This document shows positions 48,607 to 57,523 of a stretch of 64,000 bases of DNA, one piece after another. Where the stretch lies: positions 2,617,501-2,681,500 of the forward strand of contig JADJPA010000001.1 in NCBI GenBank assembly GCA_016713505.1. The letters are read 5' to 3'. The stretch is from Candidatus Competibacteraceae bacterium (GTDB lineage: Bacteria > Pseudomonadota > Gammaproteobacteria > Competibacterales > Competibacteraceae). The number at the start of each line of letters is the position of its first letter. Positions within the stretch are counted from its first letter, which is position 1. The position numbers were made by a program, and so were the translations under genes. The notes below the pieces were generated by a model. The model saw only the letters and a program-made list of their open reading frames with translations, had not been told where the DNA came from and did no database searches.

Positions 48607-48732
48607 TCGATTACGGACACGCTGGCAAAACCACGCCGGAAGCGTTTGCTGTTCTCATGGCGATGGCTGCGACAGCCGAACAATGGTCGAAAATGGTTGC
48701 GGCCTGTTTTCCAGCAAGTGGGGTAGTTTCTG

Positions 48733-49386
48733 ATGTTGATCGTGGACGGCTTATTTATCGGCGAAATTCGGATTTTGGAAGCGACCGGTCATCGGACCGG
48801 CTTGTTCAAGGAACCGGTGGAACGAGCGACGGTGAGCCGCCTGGGCCTCGTTGGCGATCACCAAGCCGACCGCCGCTACCACGGCGGCCCGGAGAAAGCG
48901 CTACATCAGTATGCGCCCGATCACTATTCCCGGATCGCGGAGCGCTTCCCGACGGCGGCGGTACATGCCGCGCCGGGCGGATTGGGCGAAAACCTTTCCA
49001 GCGCCGGTATGACCGAACAGACGGTGTGCATCGGCGACCGTTACCGGCTTGGAGAAAAAGTGGAGCTGGAAATCTCCCAACCGCGCACGCCGTGCGCGAA
49101 GATCAACCAACGTTTCGGCGAGGACGACCTGGCGCGCTTCGTGCTGGACGAACGCATCACCGGCTGGTACTACCGGGTGCTCCAGGAAGGCGCGGTCGAG
49201 CGCGGCGCGGCCATCACCTTGCAAGCGCGACCCAACCCGGAATTGACCCTGGATTATTTCTGGACAGTCGTCAACCAACATCGTCCCGACCCACAAGAAT
49301 TGCAGGCGCTGGCCGACGCTGTGGGCCTGACGGAAAGCTGGGTGAAGCGGCTGCGCAACCGGGTGGCGTTTCTGAAGCGAACCTGA
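48733..49386 (+). CDS. MOSC domain protein (YiiM-like)
   Basis: The 217-residue protein has an N-terminal MOSC domain: GLVGDHQADRRYHGGPEKALHQY, then AAPGGLGENLSSAGM, and the QPRTPCAKINQRFG segment with the Cys that can bind molybdenum or sulfur. The C-terminal helical 3-alpha region (about 170-217) matches YiiM, which reduces N-hydroxylated compounds in E. coli. The same reaction here is inferred. Confidence 0.9.
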   Translation: MLIVDGLFIGEIRILEATGHRTGLFKEPVERATVSRLGLVGDHQADRRYHGGPEKALHQYAPDHYSRIAERFPTAAVHAAPGGLGENLSSAGMTEQTVCIGDRYRLGEKVELEISQPRTPCAKINQRFGEDDLARFVLDERITGWYYRVLQEGAVERGAAITLQARPNPELTLDYFWTVVNQHRPDPQELQALADAVGLTESWVKRLRNRVAFLKRT

Positions 49387-49420
49387 TCGCTCGCATTTTC
49401 GAGATGACGAACCTGTTGAG

Positions 49421-50044
49421 ATGATCGGGCAACTTTATCAGGCACGGCTGGAGGCGCTGCTGGCCAGCGGCGAGCGCAAGATACTGGGGATCGTCGGACC
49501 GCCCGGTTCGGGTAAATCCACCCTCGCGCAAGCCGTGCTCGATCATTTCGGCGAGCGAGCGGTGACGGTCCCCATGGACGGTTTTCATCTCGCCAACAGG
49601 GAACTTGCCCGACTGGATCGGGCTACGCGCAAGGGCGCGGAAGATACCTTCGATAGCGCCGGCTACGTCGCCCTGCTGCGCCGCCTCAGGACGCAGCCGT
49701 CTGATGAAGTGGTTTATGCGCCCGAGTTCCGTCGTGAAATTGAGGAGCCTATCGCCAACGCCATTCCGGTGTCGGCCAACACGCTGTTGGTCATTACCGA
49801 AGGCAACTATCTGTTGCTCGATCGCTGCCACTGGGCCAAGGTGCGCGACCTGCTGGATGAGGTGTGGTATGTGGAGGTCGACCCCGACCTTCGGCGGAAA
49901 CGATTGATTGAGCGTCACGAACAGTTTGGCCGCTCGCCCCAAGCGGCGCGAGATTGGGTTGCTCGAACCGACGACCCCAACGCAGCGCTGATCGAATCCA
50001 CCCAATCACGGGCACATGTCTTATTCCGATGGGAGGAACCCTGA
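49421..50044 (+). CDS. P-loop nucleoside/sugar kinase-like protein
   Basis: The 207-residue kinase of the uridine kinase/PanK superfamily has Walker A GPPGSGKST (about 26-34), the PMDGFHL motif with the catalytic Asp, VVYAPEFRREIEEP, and ITEGNYLLLD. It resembles YggC/FrcK-like proteins whose substrates are sugars or nucleosides. The substrate is not predicted. It ends 26 bp before the distal CRISPR repeat. Confidence 0.85.
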   Translation: MIGQLYQARLEALLASGERKILGIVGPPGSGKSTLAQAVLDHFGERAVTVPMDGFHLANRELARLDRATRKGAEDTFDSAGYVALLRRLRTQPSDEVVYAPEFRREIEEPIANAIPVSANTLLVITEGNYLLLDRCHWAKVRDLLDEVWYVEVDPDLRRKRLIERHEQFGRSPQAARDWVARTDDPNAALIESTQSRAHVLFRWEEP

Positions 50045-50070
50045 GTGAATGATGATCGAGGTGGATTTCT

Positions 50071-53000
50071 ATTCTTCTCCGTCTACACGACGGAAAAGTC
50101 CACCATCAGCGGCATCATGGAAGTCAGTGACTTCTAAACCGCCTACACGGCGGAAAACCTTGTTCGCCTAATACCGGGCTGCGGCTGAAGCTTCTAAACT
50201 GCCTACACGGCGGAAAACCCGAACGTTTACAGTTTCCTCGAAGAGGCCAACTTCTAAACCGCCTACACGGCGGAAAACACGCTGATCGCCCCGGAGGCGT
50301 CGTCGCGCCACTTCTAAACCGCCTACACGGCGGAAAACGGGAACAGGATGCCTATCCTCCATACGTGTACCTTCTAAACCGCCTACACGGCGGAAAACAT
50401 TTGCGGTTTGCGGTGGCGTGACCTGCTCTCCTTCTAAACCGCCTACACGGCGGAAAACCCGTTCCGCATCCGGTCAGCGGACGTTCGGTTCTTCTAAACC
50501 GCCTACACGGCGGAAAACGCGCTTTTTTGCAGTCCTAGAGCGGCCACGGCCTTCTAAACCGCCTACACGGCGGAAAACGCGAGCTTGAAGCGCATAGACG
50601 CCGTTCGATGGCTTCTAAACCGCCTACACGGCGGAAAACCCGGACGACACTCACTGGTGGTATTTGTTGGCCTTCTAAACCGCCTACACGGCGGAAAACC
50701 AGGATCGCCGGCATCGCGCCGGCTTTGATGACTTCTAAACCGCCTACACGGCGGAAAACTATGTCTATAACCGATCTTTGCGCTACCGGCACTTCTAAAC
50801 CGCCTACACGGCGGAAAACTTGATGGAGGCGGGCGAGTTTGGCGAGATAGCCTTCTAAACCGCCTACACGGCGGAAAACTCAGCGAGATGACACCTCGCT
50901 TGTTGACGGTACTTCTAAACCGCCTACACGGCGGAAAACGTCCTGACCGGGCCGGTGTCGACGTGGACGAACTTCTAAACCGCCTACACGGCGGAAAACT
51001 ACAAGCCCCGTGTAACTGGTCTGCACGCCAGCTTCTAAACCGCCTACACGGCGGAAAACGCGGGCCGCACCACCAAGCCAGACGCACTTTCCTTCTAAAC
51101 CGCCTACACGGCGGAAAACGCGTCCGACACCATTAATAGCATCCTGAACGTCTTCTAAACCGCCTACACGGCGGAAAACGTTGAGGCGCGACTGCAACGC
51201 CGCGCCTTTCACTTCTAAACCGCCTACACGGCGGAAAACCTGAACTGGAGCGGAAACAGCGATACGGTCGCCTTCTAAACCGCCTACACGGCGGAAAACT
51301 TTTATACCGGCACAACCACTGGACGCCGGTTCTTCTAAACCGCCTACACGGCGGAAAACATAATCTCCTGCAAGGTTTCGGTCGGCACCTCCTTCTAAAC
51401 CGCCTACACGGCGGAAAACGAGACCCGCGCGAGATGCCCCGAGACGAACCGCTTCTAAACCGCCTACACGGCGGAAAACCACTCCGCCGCCAACCTGTAC
51501 GACGCGATAAACTTCTAAACCGCCTACACGGCGGAAAACTACAGCGGCGGCGACACGGTGAAGCTGTTCTTCTTCTAAACCGCCTACACGGCGGAAAACT
51601 TACGCGGTCGCCTTTCACGAGCTGGGACACTCTTCTAAACCGCCTACACGGCGGAAAACCTGTACTGGACCGAGCGGGGCGACGCGCGGCCCTTCTAAAC
51701 CGCCTACACGGCGGAAAACGTCCCAGGCGATTCCAAAATTGTGATAGCTCTCTTCTAAACCGCCTACACGGCGGAAAACACGCCCGACCGGCACCTCGCG
51801 GAATCAGGGGTCTTCTAAACCGCCTACACGGCGGAAAACATCCCCAAGGCGTTCGCCGAAACCTGCATCGCCTTCTAAACCGCCTACACGGCGGAAAACC
51901 GACGGTTCCGGCCGGCTGCCCAACGTCTACCCTTCTAAACCGCCTACACGGCGGAAAACCGATGCCGAACTGGAAAGCGGACTGCCGCTGACTTCTAAAC
52001 CGCCTACACGGCGGAAAACGTCGGAGAGCGGCAGCAGGCCATGCGGTTTGCCTTCTAAACCGCCTACACGGCGGAAAACTGCGGTTGCGACTGCTCGCAA
52101 AGGGCTATGACCTTCTAAACCGCCTACACGGCGGAAAACGCCCGCGTCGGCGCGCTGCGCTCAGAGCAAAACTTCTAAACCGCCTACACGGCGGAAAACG
52201 TCAGGTTGGCACTTTGCCTCATCATGATTTGCTTCTAAACCGCCTACACGGCGGAAAACTGCGGCTGTCGGAGCGCCAGCTTTTGAAAGTCCTTCTAAAC
52301 CGCCTACACGGCGGAAAACCTTGCCGCCGTCGAGACGGTAAAACAGCACGGCTTCTAAACCGCCTACACGGCGGAAAACCTGCTGGCTTACGGCGCGCGC
52401 GCGCCCGACGCCTTCTAAACCGCCTACACGGCGGAAAACAAAACGCGCGACACGCTGAGCCGGGAAAAAGACTTCTAAACCGCCTACACGGCGGAAAACT
52501 TTTTTTTTGACTCGGCTGGCTTCCGGATCGTCTTCTAAACCGCCTACACGGCGGAAAACTTCGCGTCTTGCGCGTACTGATAGAAATAGCCCTTCTAAAC
52601 CGCCTACACGGCGGAAAACGGCGCATTTGCTGCGTCACACCTGCGCGAGTTCTTCTAAACCGCCTACACGGCGGAAAACGGCTCGTTCGGGCCGGTCCTC
52701 CCCCATCACGTCTTCTAAACCGCCTACACGGCGGAAAACGCGAGCGTCAGGGCTGGGCTAGAGCCGGTCACCTTCTAAACCGCCTACACGGCGGAAAACC
52801 GGCGAACGTGTGAAGGAGGGGGCACCGGGCACTTCTAAACCGCCTACACGGCGGAAAACTCTCGAAAGCCATGACCGGTCAGGCTAGCATCCTTCTAAAC
52901 CGCCTACACGGCGGAAAACGAAGATGCGCGAGGCAGAAACGCGGTTGCGTTGCTTCTAAACCGCCTACACGGCGGAAAACGACACGCGGATTTTCAGTCC

Positions 53001-53881
53001 GGTGCTCGATCATCTTCTAAACCGCCTACACGGCGGAAAACATCATGCTGCGACTCAACGCGCGGGAATATCTCTTCTAAACCGCCTACACGGCGGAAAA
53101 CCAGGCGTTGCGCTCCATGTCGCGCACGAGCAGCTTCTAAACCGCCTACACGGCGGAAAACGAGCGCGCTTTGGCACCACGTCGCCGTCTTGCCTTCTAA
53201 ACCGCCTACACGGCGGAAAACCCGGTGGTGTCTCCCAGCTTCCGCATGAGGCTCTTCTAAACCGCCTACACGGCGGAAAACCAAAGGTGCGGGCTATATC
53301 ACCTTCTCAGTCACTTCTAAACCGCCTACACGGCGGAAAACACTGGCGGTTGTGTACCGCCACTTTGCCGGAACTTCTAAACCGCCTACACGGCGGAAAA
53401 CGTCCGACGCCAGTTCACGAGCGCCGACATTCACTTCTAAACCGCCTACACGGCGGAAAACGTTCCGGCTGCCGATTTCGCGATATTCTTGCCCTTCTAA
53501 ACCGCCTACACGGCGGAAAACCAGCAGCGGAGGAAAGTCAAAAATTCGAAGGACTTCTAAACCGCCTACACGGCGGAAAACCGCTACTCGTTTTGCCTGC
53601 GCTTCTCGGTTCGCTTCTAAACCGCCTACACGGCGGAAAACAACATCGCCCGCGCGTCGCTCGCACTGAACTCCTTCTAAACCGCCTACACGGCGGAAAA
53701 CTGCGCACCTGCTGCGTCACACCTGTGCTAGTTCTTCTAAACCGCCTACACGGCGGAAAACAAGTTGTATCTCGAACGCCTTTTGCTTCTCGCCTTCTAA
53801 ACCGCCTACACGGCGGAAAACTTCCGCGTAGCGTTCGAGCTGAGCGACGGCGACTTCTAAACCGCCTACACGGCGGAAAAC
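50071..53881 (-). CRISPR. Type I-F CRISPR array, 63 intact repeats plus one degenerate, 63 spacers
   Basis: A 28-bp repeat occurs every 60 bp from 50131 to 53881. Spacers are 32 bp, except 33 bp at 50579, 52920 and 52981. The unit at 50071-50098 is degenerate and the unit at 50191 has one changed base; all others look identical. The decayed end is the trailer, so the leader lies at 53882-53979 and the array is transcribed on the minus strand. In that strand the repeat begins GTTTT, forms the hairpin CCGCC-GTGTA-GGCGG and ends TTTAGAAG. This matches the Cas6f/Csy4 repeat layout, with an 8-nt 5' handle after cleavage at the stem base. Near-uniform repeats and length suggest an active array. Confidence 0.99.
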
Positions 53882-53979
53882 TGTAGTTTTTTATGCATAA
53901 TCCTCCTAAATTTCATGAAGTTAGCCAATCAGAAAAGCTTTTGGCTTCCTGAGCGAGGCCATTCAGCAAGTATTTGAAA
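53882..53979 (-). promoter_or_regulatory. CRISPR leader
   Basis: A 98-bp AT-rich stretch lies between the cas1 stop codon and the newest repeat. On the minus strand it contains TATGCAT-AAAAAA near the first repeat, a palindromic AAAAGCTTTT, and AGGAGGA at 53901-53907. I cannot name a confident -35 element or IHF site. The leader role is inferred from its position opposite the degenerate repeat. Confidence 0.75.
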
Positions 53980-54930
53980 TCATAAATCTTCTTGAGAAAG
54001 CTCCTCCACGAAGGTAAAGAGTCGATCCAGGATGTTCACCTCGTGAAACCGCTCGATCAGCTCATCACGAAAAACCTGCTGCTTGACTCCGGAACTACCT
54101 CTGGAAAAAGCCAACGGCATCACATACGCATCCTTCACCAGATCAGCCACATCGAAAACCAAACCGCCGCGCCGTGTTTTTCCATGAAGTAACGGCAACG
54201 CGAAACTGATCCCCAAACCATTCAAGGTCACCGCAGCATAGCCATAAGCGATGTAATTACCGTGATCCAGAAAGCCGTTCACATCATCTTCCCGGTTTTC
54301 ATGCGACCCCTTACCCTCCTCACGCTTGAAATTGGCAAGCTTGAAGCCCTCGGCCAGCTTCGCAAAAAGACGCTTTGCCCACGCACCTTCCAGTGATAGC
54401 AAATCCCCGGTCGTAACCGCCTTATCGACACCACTCTCGAACCAGCGCAGTAACCCGTCATCTAGCACGACTCGCCACCGGAGCAATTCCGCATCAGCCG
54501 ACCAGGATTCCAAAGCCCAGCGCAGGCGCTTCTTCAGCATTTGCTTGGCGGCTTCGACCCGCTTGGCCTCATCCAACCACAGCCGCATCCAGCCTTGCAT
54601 ATACTCGGTTGGTCGGTACTCGCTTTGCGTGGTCAGAAACGTCATATCGGCCGCGCAGAACAGCGGCGAACCGCCAGACCCGCAAAAGCCGACCACGACG
54701 TTGGAATCCGCTAGCTTCCTCGCCGCCGCATCGGTCAGCGACGAGCCTTTGCCCAATAGCAAAAACGCCGTATTGCGTTCCGGAATGTTGAAAAACTGCT
54801 CAATGTCCGCGCCGGTGTCGGTCAGATACACCACGCGATCATCCTTTTGCATCACCCGCACATGCTCCAGGTAAAACACGTTGGCGCGCTTGGACAGCAG
54901 AACGGCGCGCGGTTTAATCTGCGGTTTCAT
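53980..54930 (-). CDS. cas1: CRISPR integrase Cas1, type I-F
   Basis: The 316-residue Cas1 integrates new spacers together with Cas2. The acidic and histidine active-site positions are visible: Glu in LEGAWAKRLF, His in LLHGKTRRGG, and Asp in LVFDVADLVKD. The N-terminal beta-strand domain starts IKPRAVLLSKRANVFYLE. The ATG at 54930 overlaps the cas6f stop (ATGA), so a longer frame start at 54990 is rejected. In most I-F loci cas1 is the first gene; here it is the last gene of the effector operon, next to the leader. Confidence 0.96.
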   Translation of the reverse strand: MKPQIKPRAVLLSKRANVFYLEHVRVMQKDDRVVYLTDTGADIEQFFNIPERNTAFLLLGKGSSLTDAAARKLADSNVVVGFCGSGGSPLFCAADMTFLTTQSEYRPTEYMQGWMRLWLDEAKRVEAAKQMLKKRLRWALESWSADAELLRWRVVLDDGLLRWFESGVDKAVTTGDLLSLEGAWAKRLFAKLAEGFKLANFKREEGKGSHENREDDVNGFLDHGNYIAYGYAAVTLNGLGISFALPLLHGKTRRGGLVFDVADLVKDAYVMPLAFSRGSSGVKQQVFRDELIERFHEVNILDRLFTFVEELSQEDL

Positions 54931-55499
54931 AAACGCGGCACCGCGAACGGACGGCTGGACACCGACAAACCATAACTGTCGGGCTGACACGCCGCGCCAC
55001 CAGACGTACCCTCAAGTGCCTGCACAAATAGGCGAAAAAACTGCTCGTTGCTGCGGCTGCGCGTCTGGAAGAACGGCAGTTTTTGCTCGTGGGCAGCCTC
55101 CATCCGTCGTTCTCGCAAGGTATCGGCGGGCTTGCGCAACGAACGCTGCGCCGGAATCCGATAGCGGCGATATTCGATCCACGGCCCGGAAAACGCTTCC
55201 GGCACCAGACGCGGATAACCCAAGCGCGCGTAATCTCGGACCACCGCATGATCGGCAACGGCGGCCACCAGTGCATCCAGATCGTCGCGGCTACCTGCGA
55301 ACACTCGCAAAGTCCAGTGCTGTATTCGAGCCTCCTCCATCAATACACCCGGCAGCGCCAACGCATAGCGGCCCGGCTGCCGCCGGAATGCACCATGCAA
55401 AACCTCTAGCGCCGCACCCGCTAACACCGGCGCGGACATCGCCTCCCCGTCAGGATCACCCGCCAGAATCTCCAAATCGACATAGATCAACGGTTTCAT
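54927..55499 (-). CDS. cas6f: CRISPR RNA endonuclease Cas6f/Csy4
   Basis: The 190-residue protein cuts the repeat RNA at the 3' base of its hairpin and stays bound to the crRNA. H35 (LEVLHGAFR) and S148/S150 (TRSRSNEQFFRLFV) match the Csy4 active-site His and Ser, at nearly the same residue numbers as in the Pseudomonas enzyme. An arginine-rich helix (about 111-132) fits the major-groove binding helix. ATG 55499 is chosen; it lies 2 bp after csy3. Confidence 0.95.
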   Translation of the reverse strand: MKPLIYVDLEILAGDPDGEAMSAPVLAGAALEVLHGAFRRQPGRYALALPGVLMEEARIQHWTLRVFAGSRDDLDALVAAVADHAVVRDYARLGYPRLVPEAFSGPWIEYRRYRIPAQRSLRKPADTLRERRMEAAHEQKLPFFQTRSRSNEQFFRLFVQALEGTSGGAACQPDSYGLSVSSRPFAVPRL

Positions 55500-55501
55500 A
55501 C

Positions 55502-56608
55502 TCAGCTTCCTTCCGAATAAACCCCGCCGCGAATCAAACAAGCCGTGAGAAACATCCCATCTGGCGTGGCCGGGTCAATTTGATTCAGGCGTCGCACCAT
55601 ATCGAAAGCAGAAAATCCCTTCTGATTTCGAAAGAAATGTTGCGCGTCCAGATTCGCCCCATTCGGCTCAACCGGAATCGGACGGCCGTATTTTTCAAAA
55701 TCGGGATACCAAGTATCGATAGTGCGCAATGCGTTGGAAACTTTCTGATCGCGGATCGCCGCCCGGCCCATGATGCGCGGGCCGTCCTCTGGCTTTGATT
55801 TTTCTGAAGGTTGGCCGAGCCGATAGAGGGAACGTGCAAAGCCTTTGGGTTTATCCTCGATGTAGTTCTGCGATGGGAAAACCTCAATTGCCCCTCGGAA
55901 ACCAAATTCCAAGCGAGCGACGACAGTCAACGCCGCCACATTACGCCCTCGCAATCCATCCGCAATAACGTGGGCCACCGCCTGCTCGGCTTCAGAATAG
56001 TTGCCAAATTCCAGTAGTGAAATTTTTAAGGCATCCTCAAATCGAGCTAGCTCTTTCGTCTCACTCTCCACCACAATTTCAATAGCGCTGGCAATCAAGC
56101 GATTGCGCCACAGCCAACGGCCGTTAGCGATATTACGTGCGATCCGACAGGCAATCTCATCAATGCCAGCGGCCTCTTTTGCCCGTTGCACAAATCCAGA
56201 GATGCTATCCCGTAACGCCGTAACCTCCTGATCGCGGCTCTCCTGAGTCTCCTTTTTGCCGTCGTCTTTTCCAGGCGCACACGCAAATAGCGCGTCTTTT
56301 AGATCAAGAAAGCGAATGGAGAAACGGGCAATCATGGCCTCGGCATCACTGGCCAGTTTGGCGGAATCGGTCTGTTGGATATTGGAAACTGCCCGATGCT
56401 TGGTATCGCCAGAGGTCGCCGTATCTCCGGTTCCACTGGTATTCACATTTTGCGTACCGCGAATGCCATGACGCACCACTTCCACCGGATACGAGTCATA
56501 CTGTTTATTGATCTCGCTGAACAATTCGGCGTCCGAAATCACCAAACCACGCTGAAACGCCAAAACGCCAGGAAGCTTCTTGAAAACAGGTGCCGTTACA
56601 GTCGCCAT
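55502..56608 (-). CDS. csy3: Cascade backbone subunit Cas7f/Csy3
   Basis: The 368-residue RAMP protein coats the crRNA spacer in several copies. Diagnostic segments shared with Pseudomonas Csy3 are LAFQRGLVISDA, VRHGIRGTQN, NIANGRWLWRNR, EVFPSQ, SNALRTIDTWYPD and CLIRGGVYSEG. It is about 25 residues longer than that protein, mainly in a central loop (about 110-130, charged). It lies 3 bp after csy2. Confidence 0.96.
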   Translation of the reverse strand: MATVTAPVFKKLPGVLAFQRGLVISDAELFSEINKQYDSYPVEVVRHGIRGTQNVNTSGTGDTATSGDTKHRAVSNIQQTDSAKLASDAEAMIARFSIRFLDLKDALFACAPGKDDGKKETQESRDQEVTALRDSISGFVQRAKEAAGIDEIACRIARNIANGRWLWRNRLIASAIEIVVESETKELARFEDALKISLLEFGNYSEAEQAVAHVIADGLRGRNVAALTVVARLEFGFRGAIEVFPSQNYIEDKPKGFARSLYRLGQPSEKSKPEDGPRIMGRAAIRDQKVSNALRTIDTWYPDFEKYGRPIPVEPNGANLDAQHFFRNQKGFSAFDMVRRLNQIDPATPDGMFLTACLIRGGVYSEGS

Positions 56609-56611
56609 GAA

Positions 56612-57523
56612 TTAAATCTCCAGATCAGATTGAGAAAGCAGAAAAACGTCATCATGCGGCCAATGGGGTCGCCAGATGGGTAAAGCGCGATCGCCGAATC
56701 GGTAAAAAGACACATACTGAGCCGGACCAACCAGCGGCTCGGCAAAGGCATGGGGATAACCTTCGCGCACGCCCGCGCGCGTGGCGGTCGGCGTCAGCAA
56801 GGCATAACCCAAAGTGGTTGCAATCAGCCAAGCCGACGGCAACGACGCTCGCACCGGCGGACGATCCAGCCAATCTCCGGCATCCTCGTCGTCAGCTATT
56901 TCAGATTCAGCGTCCGACGCTGGCGCTGGCGACGCAGCCTCAGTTTTACGCCGCTCTGGCCGAGCCGTGATCCGTAACAGCACATCCAGCCAATCTTCAC
57001 CTTCGGTTTTTTGCATCAAATCGCGGCGATCAATGAGCCAAAAACCGGGGCGAATACGCTTTTCCCACTTTTCGCGGTCGCCCGGTTTAATCAGTTCGCA
57101 TTCATCGTGCTTGATGATTTGTCCACCCGCCAGCCGCGCCTTGAACAGAAATTCCCTGACCTTTGCCAGATCGATCTCCGCCATTTCCTCGAACTCAATG
57201 ATTAGCGAAAATTCTCCAGAAAAACTGGCGGTTGGCTGCAACGACAGGGCGTATTTATTCTTGGATGAATAATCATCCTTGTTAATGAAAACCGCACCCC
57301 GGCGCTGTTCTGGCCGCAATTGACCGTAGAAATATTCGCCATGCAATTGCGCGGCGTGATGGATGATGGCGACCCCGGTAGCGGGTTTGCTCAAGTGGCG
57401 ACCCAAGGCATGGCCGAACATCGTGCAGGCCATCACTGGAGCTGTATTGATCAGCCACCACGCCGCTTGCGCGTTCGCACCCTGGACGCGGAGTCGAGGA
57501 ATCAACAGATAAACGCCGTTCAT
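56612..57523 (-). CDS. csy2: Cascade subunit Cas5f/Csy2
   Basis: The 303-residue RAMP protein starts YLLIPRLRVQGANAQ as Csy2 does and has the GHALGR helix segment. With Cas8f it caps the 5' handle of the crRNA. It has an acidic linker near residues 195-225. Its start overlaps the csy1 stop codon (ATGA). Confidence 0.93.
   Translation of the reverse strand: MNGVYLLIPRLRVQGANAQAAWWLINTAPVMACTMFGHALGRHLSKPATGVAIIHHAAQLHGEYFYGQLRPEQRRGAVFINKDDYSSKNKYALSLQPTASFSGEFSLIIEFEEMAEIDLAKVREFLFKARLAGGQIIKHDECELIKPGDREKWEKRIRPGFWLIDRRDLMQKTEGEDWLDVLLRITARPERRKTEAASPAPASDAESEIADDEDAGDWLDRPPVRASLPSAWLIATTLGYALLTPTATRAGVREGYPHAFAEPLVGPAQYVSFYRFGDRALPIWRPHWPHDDVFLLSQSDLEI

Noticed and set aside
48603..49424. 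Plus-strand 273-codon open frame beginning MIDYGHAGKTTPEAF
   Set aside because: Most of it overlaps the MOSC gene in another frame and has low-complexity shadow composition. Only the first 40 codons lie in otherwise free DNA and match nothing I know.
50880..53886. Many open frames across the array translating as repeated LLNRLHGGK, VFRRVGGLE or SKPPTRRKT units
   Set aside because: They follow from the 60-bp repeat-spacer period, which preserves frame. They have no ribosome-binding sites and change with each spacer.
54931..54990. Longer cas1 starting at 54990
   Set aside because: It would add 20 residues lying wholly within cas6f; the ATGA overlap at 54927-54930 fits the spacing of the rest of the operon.
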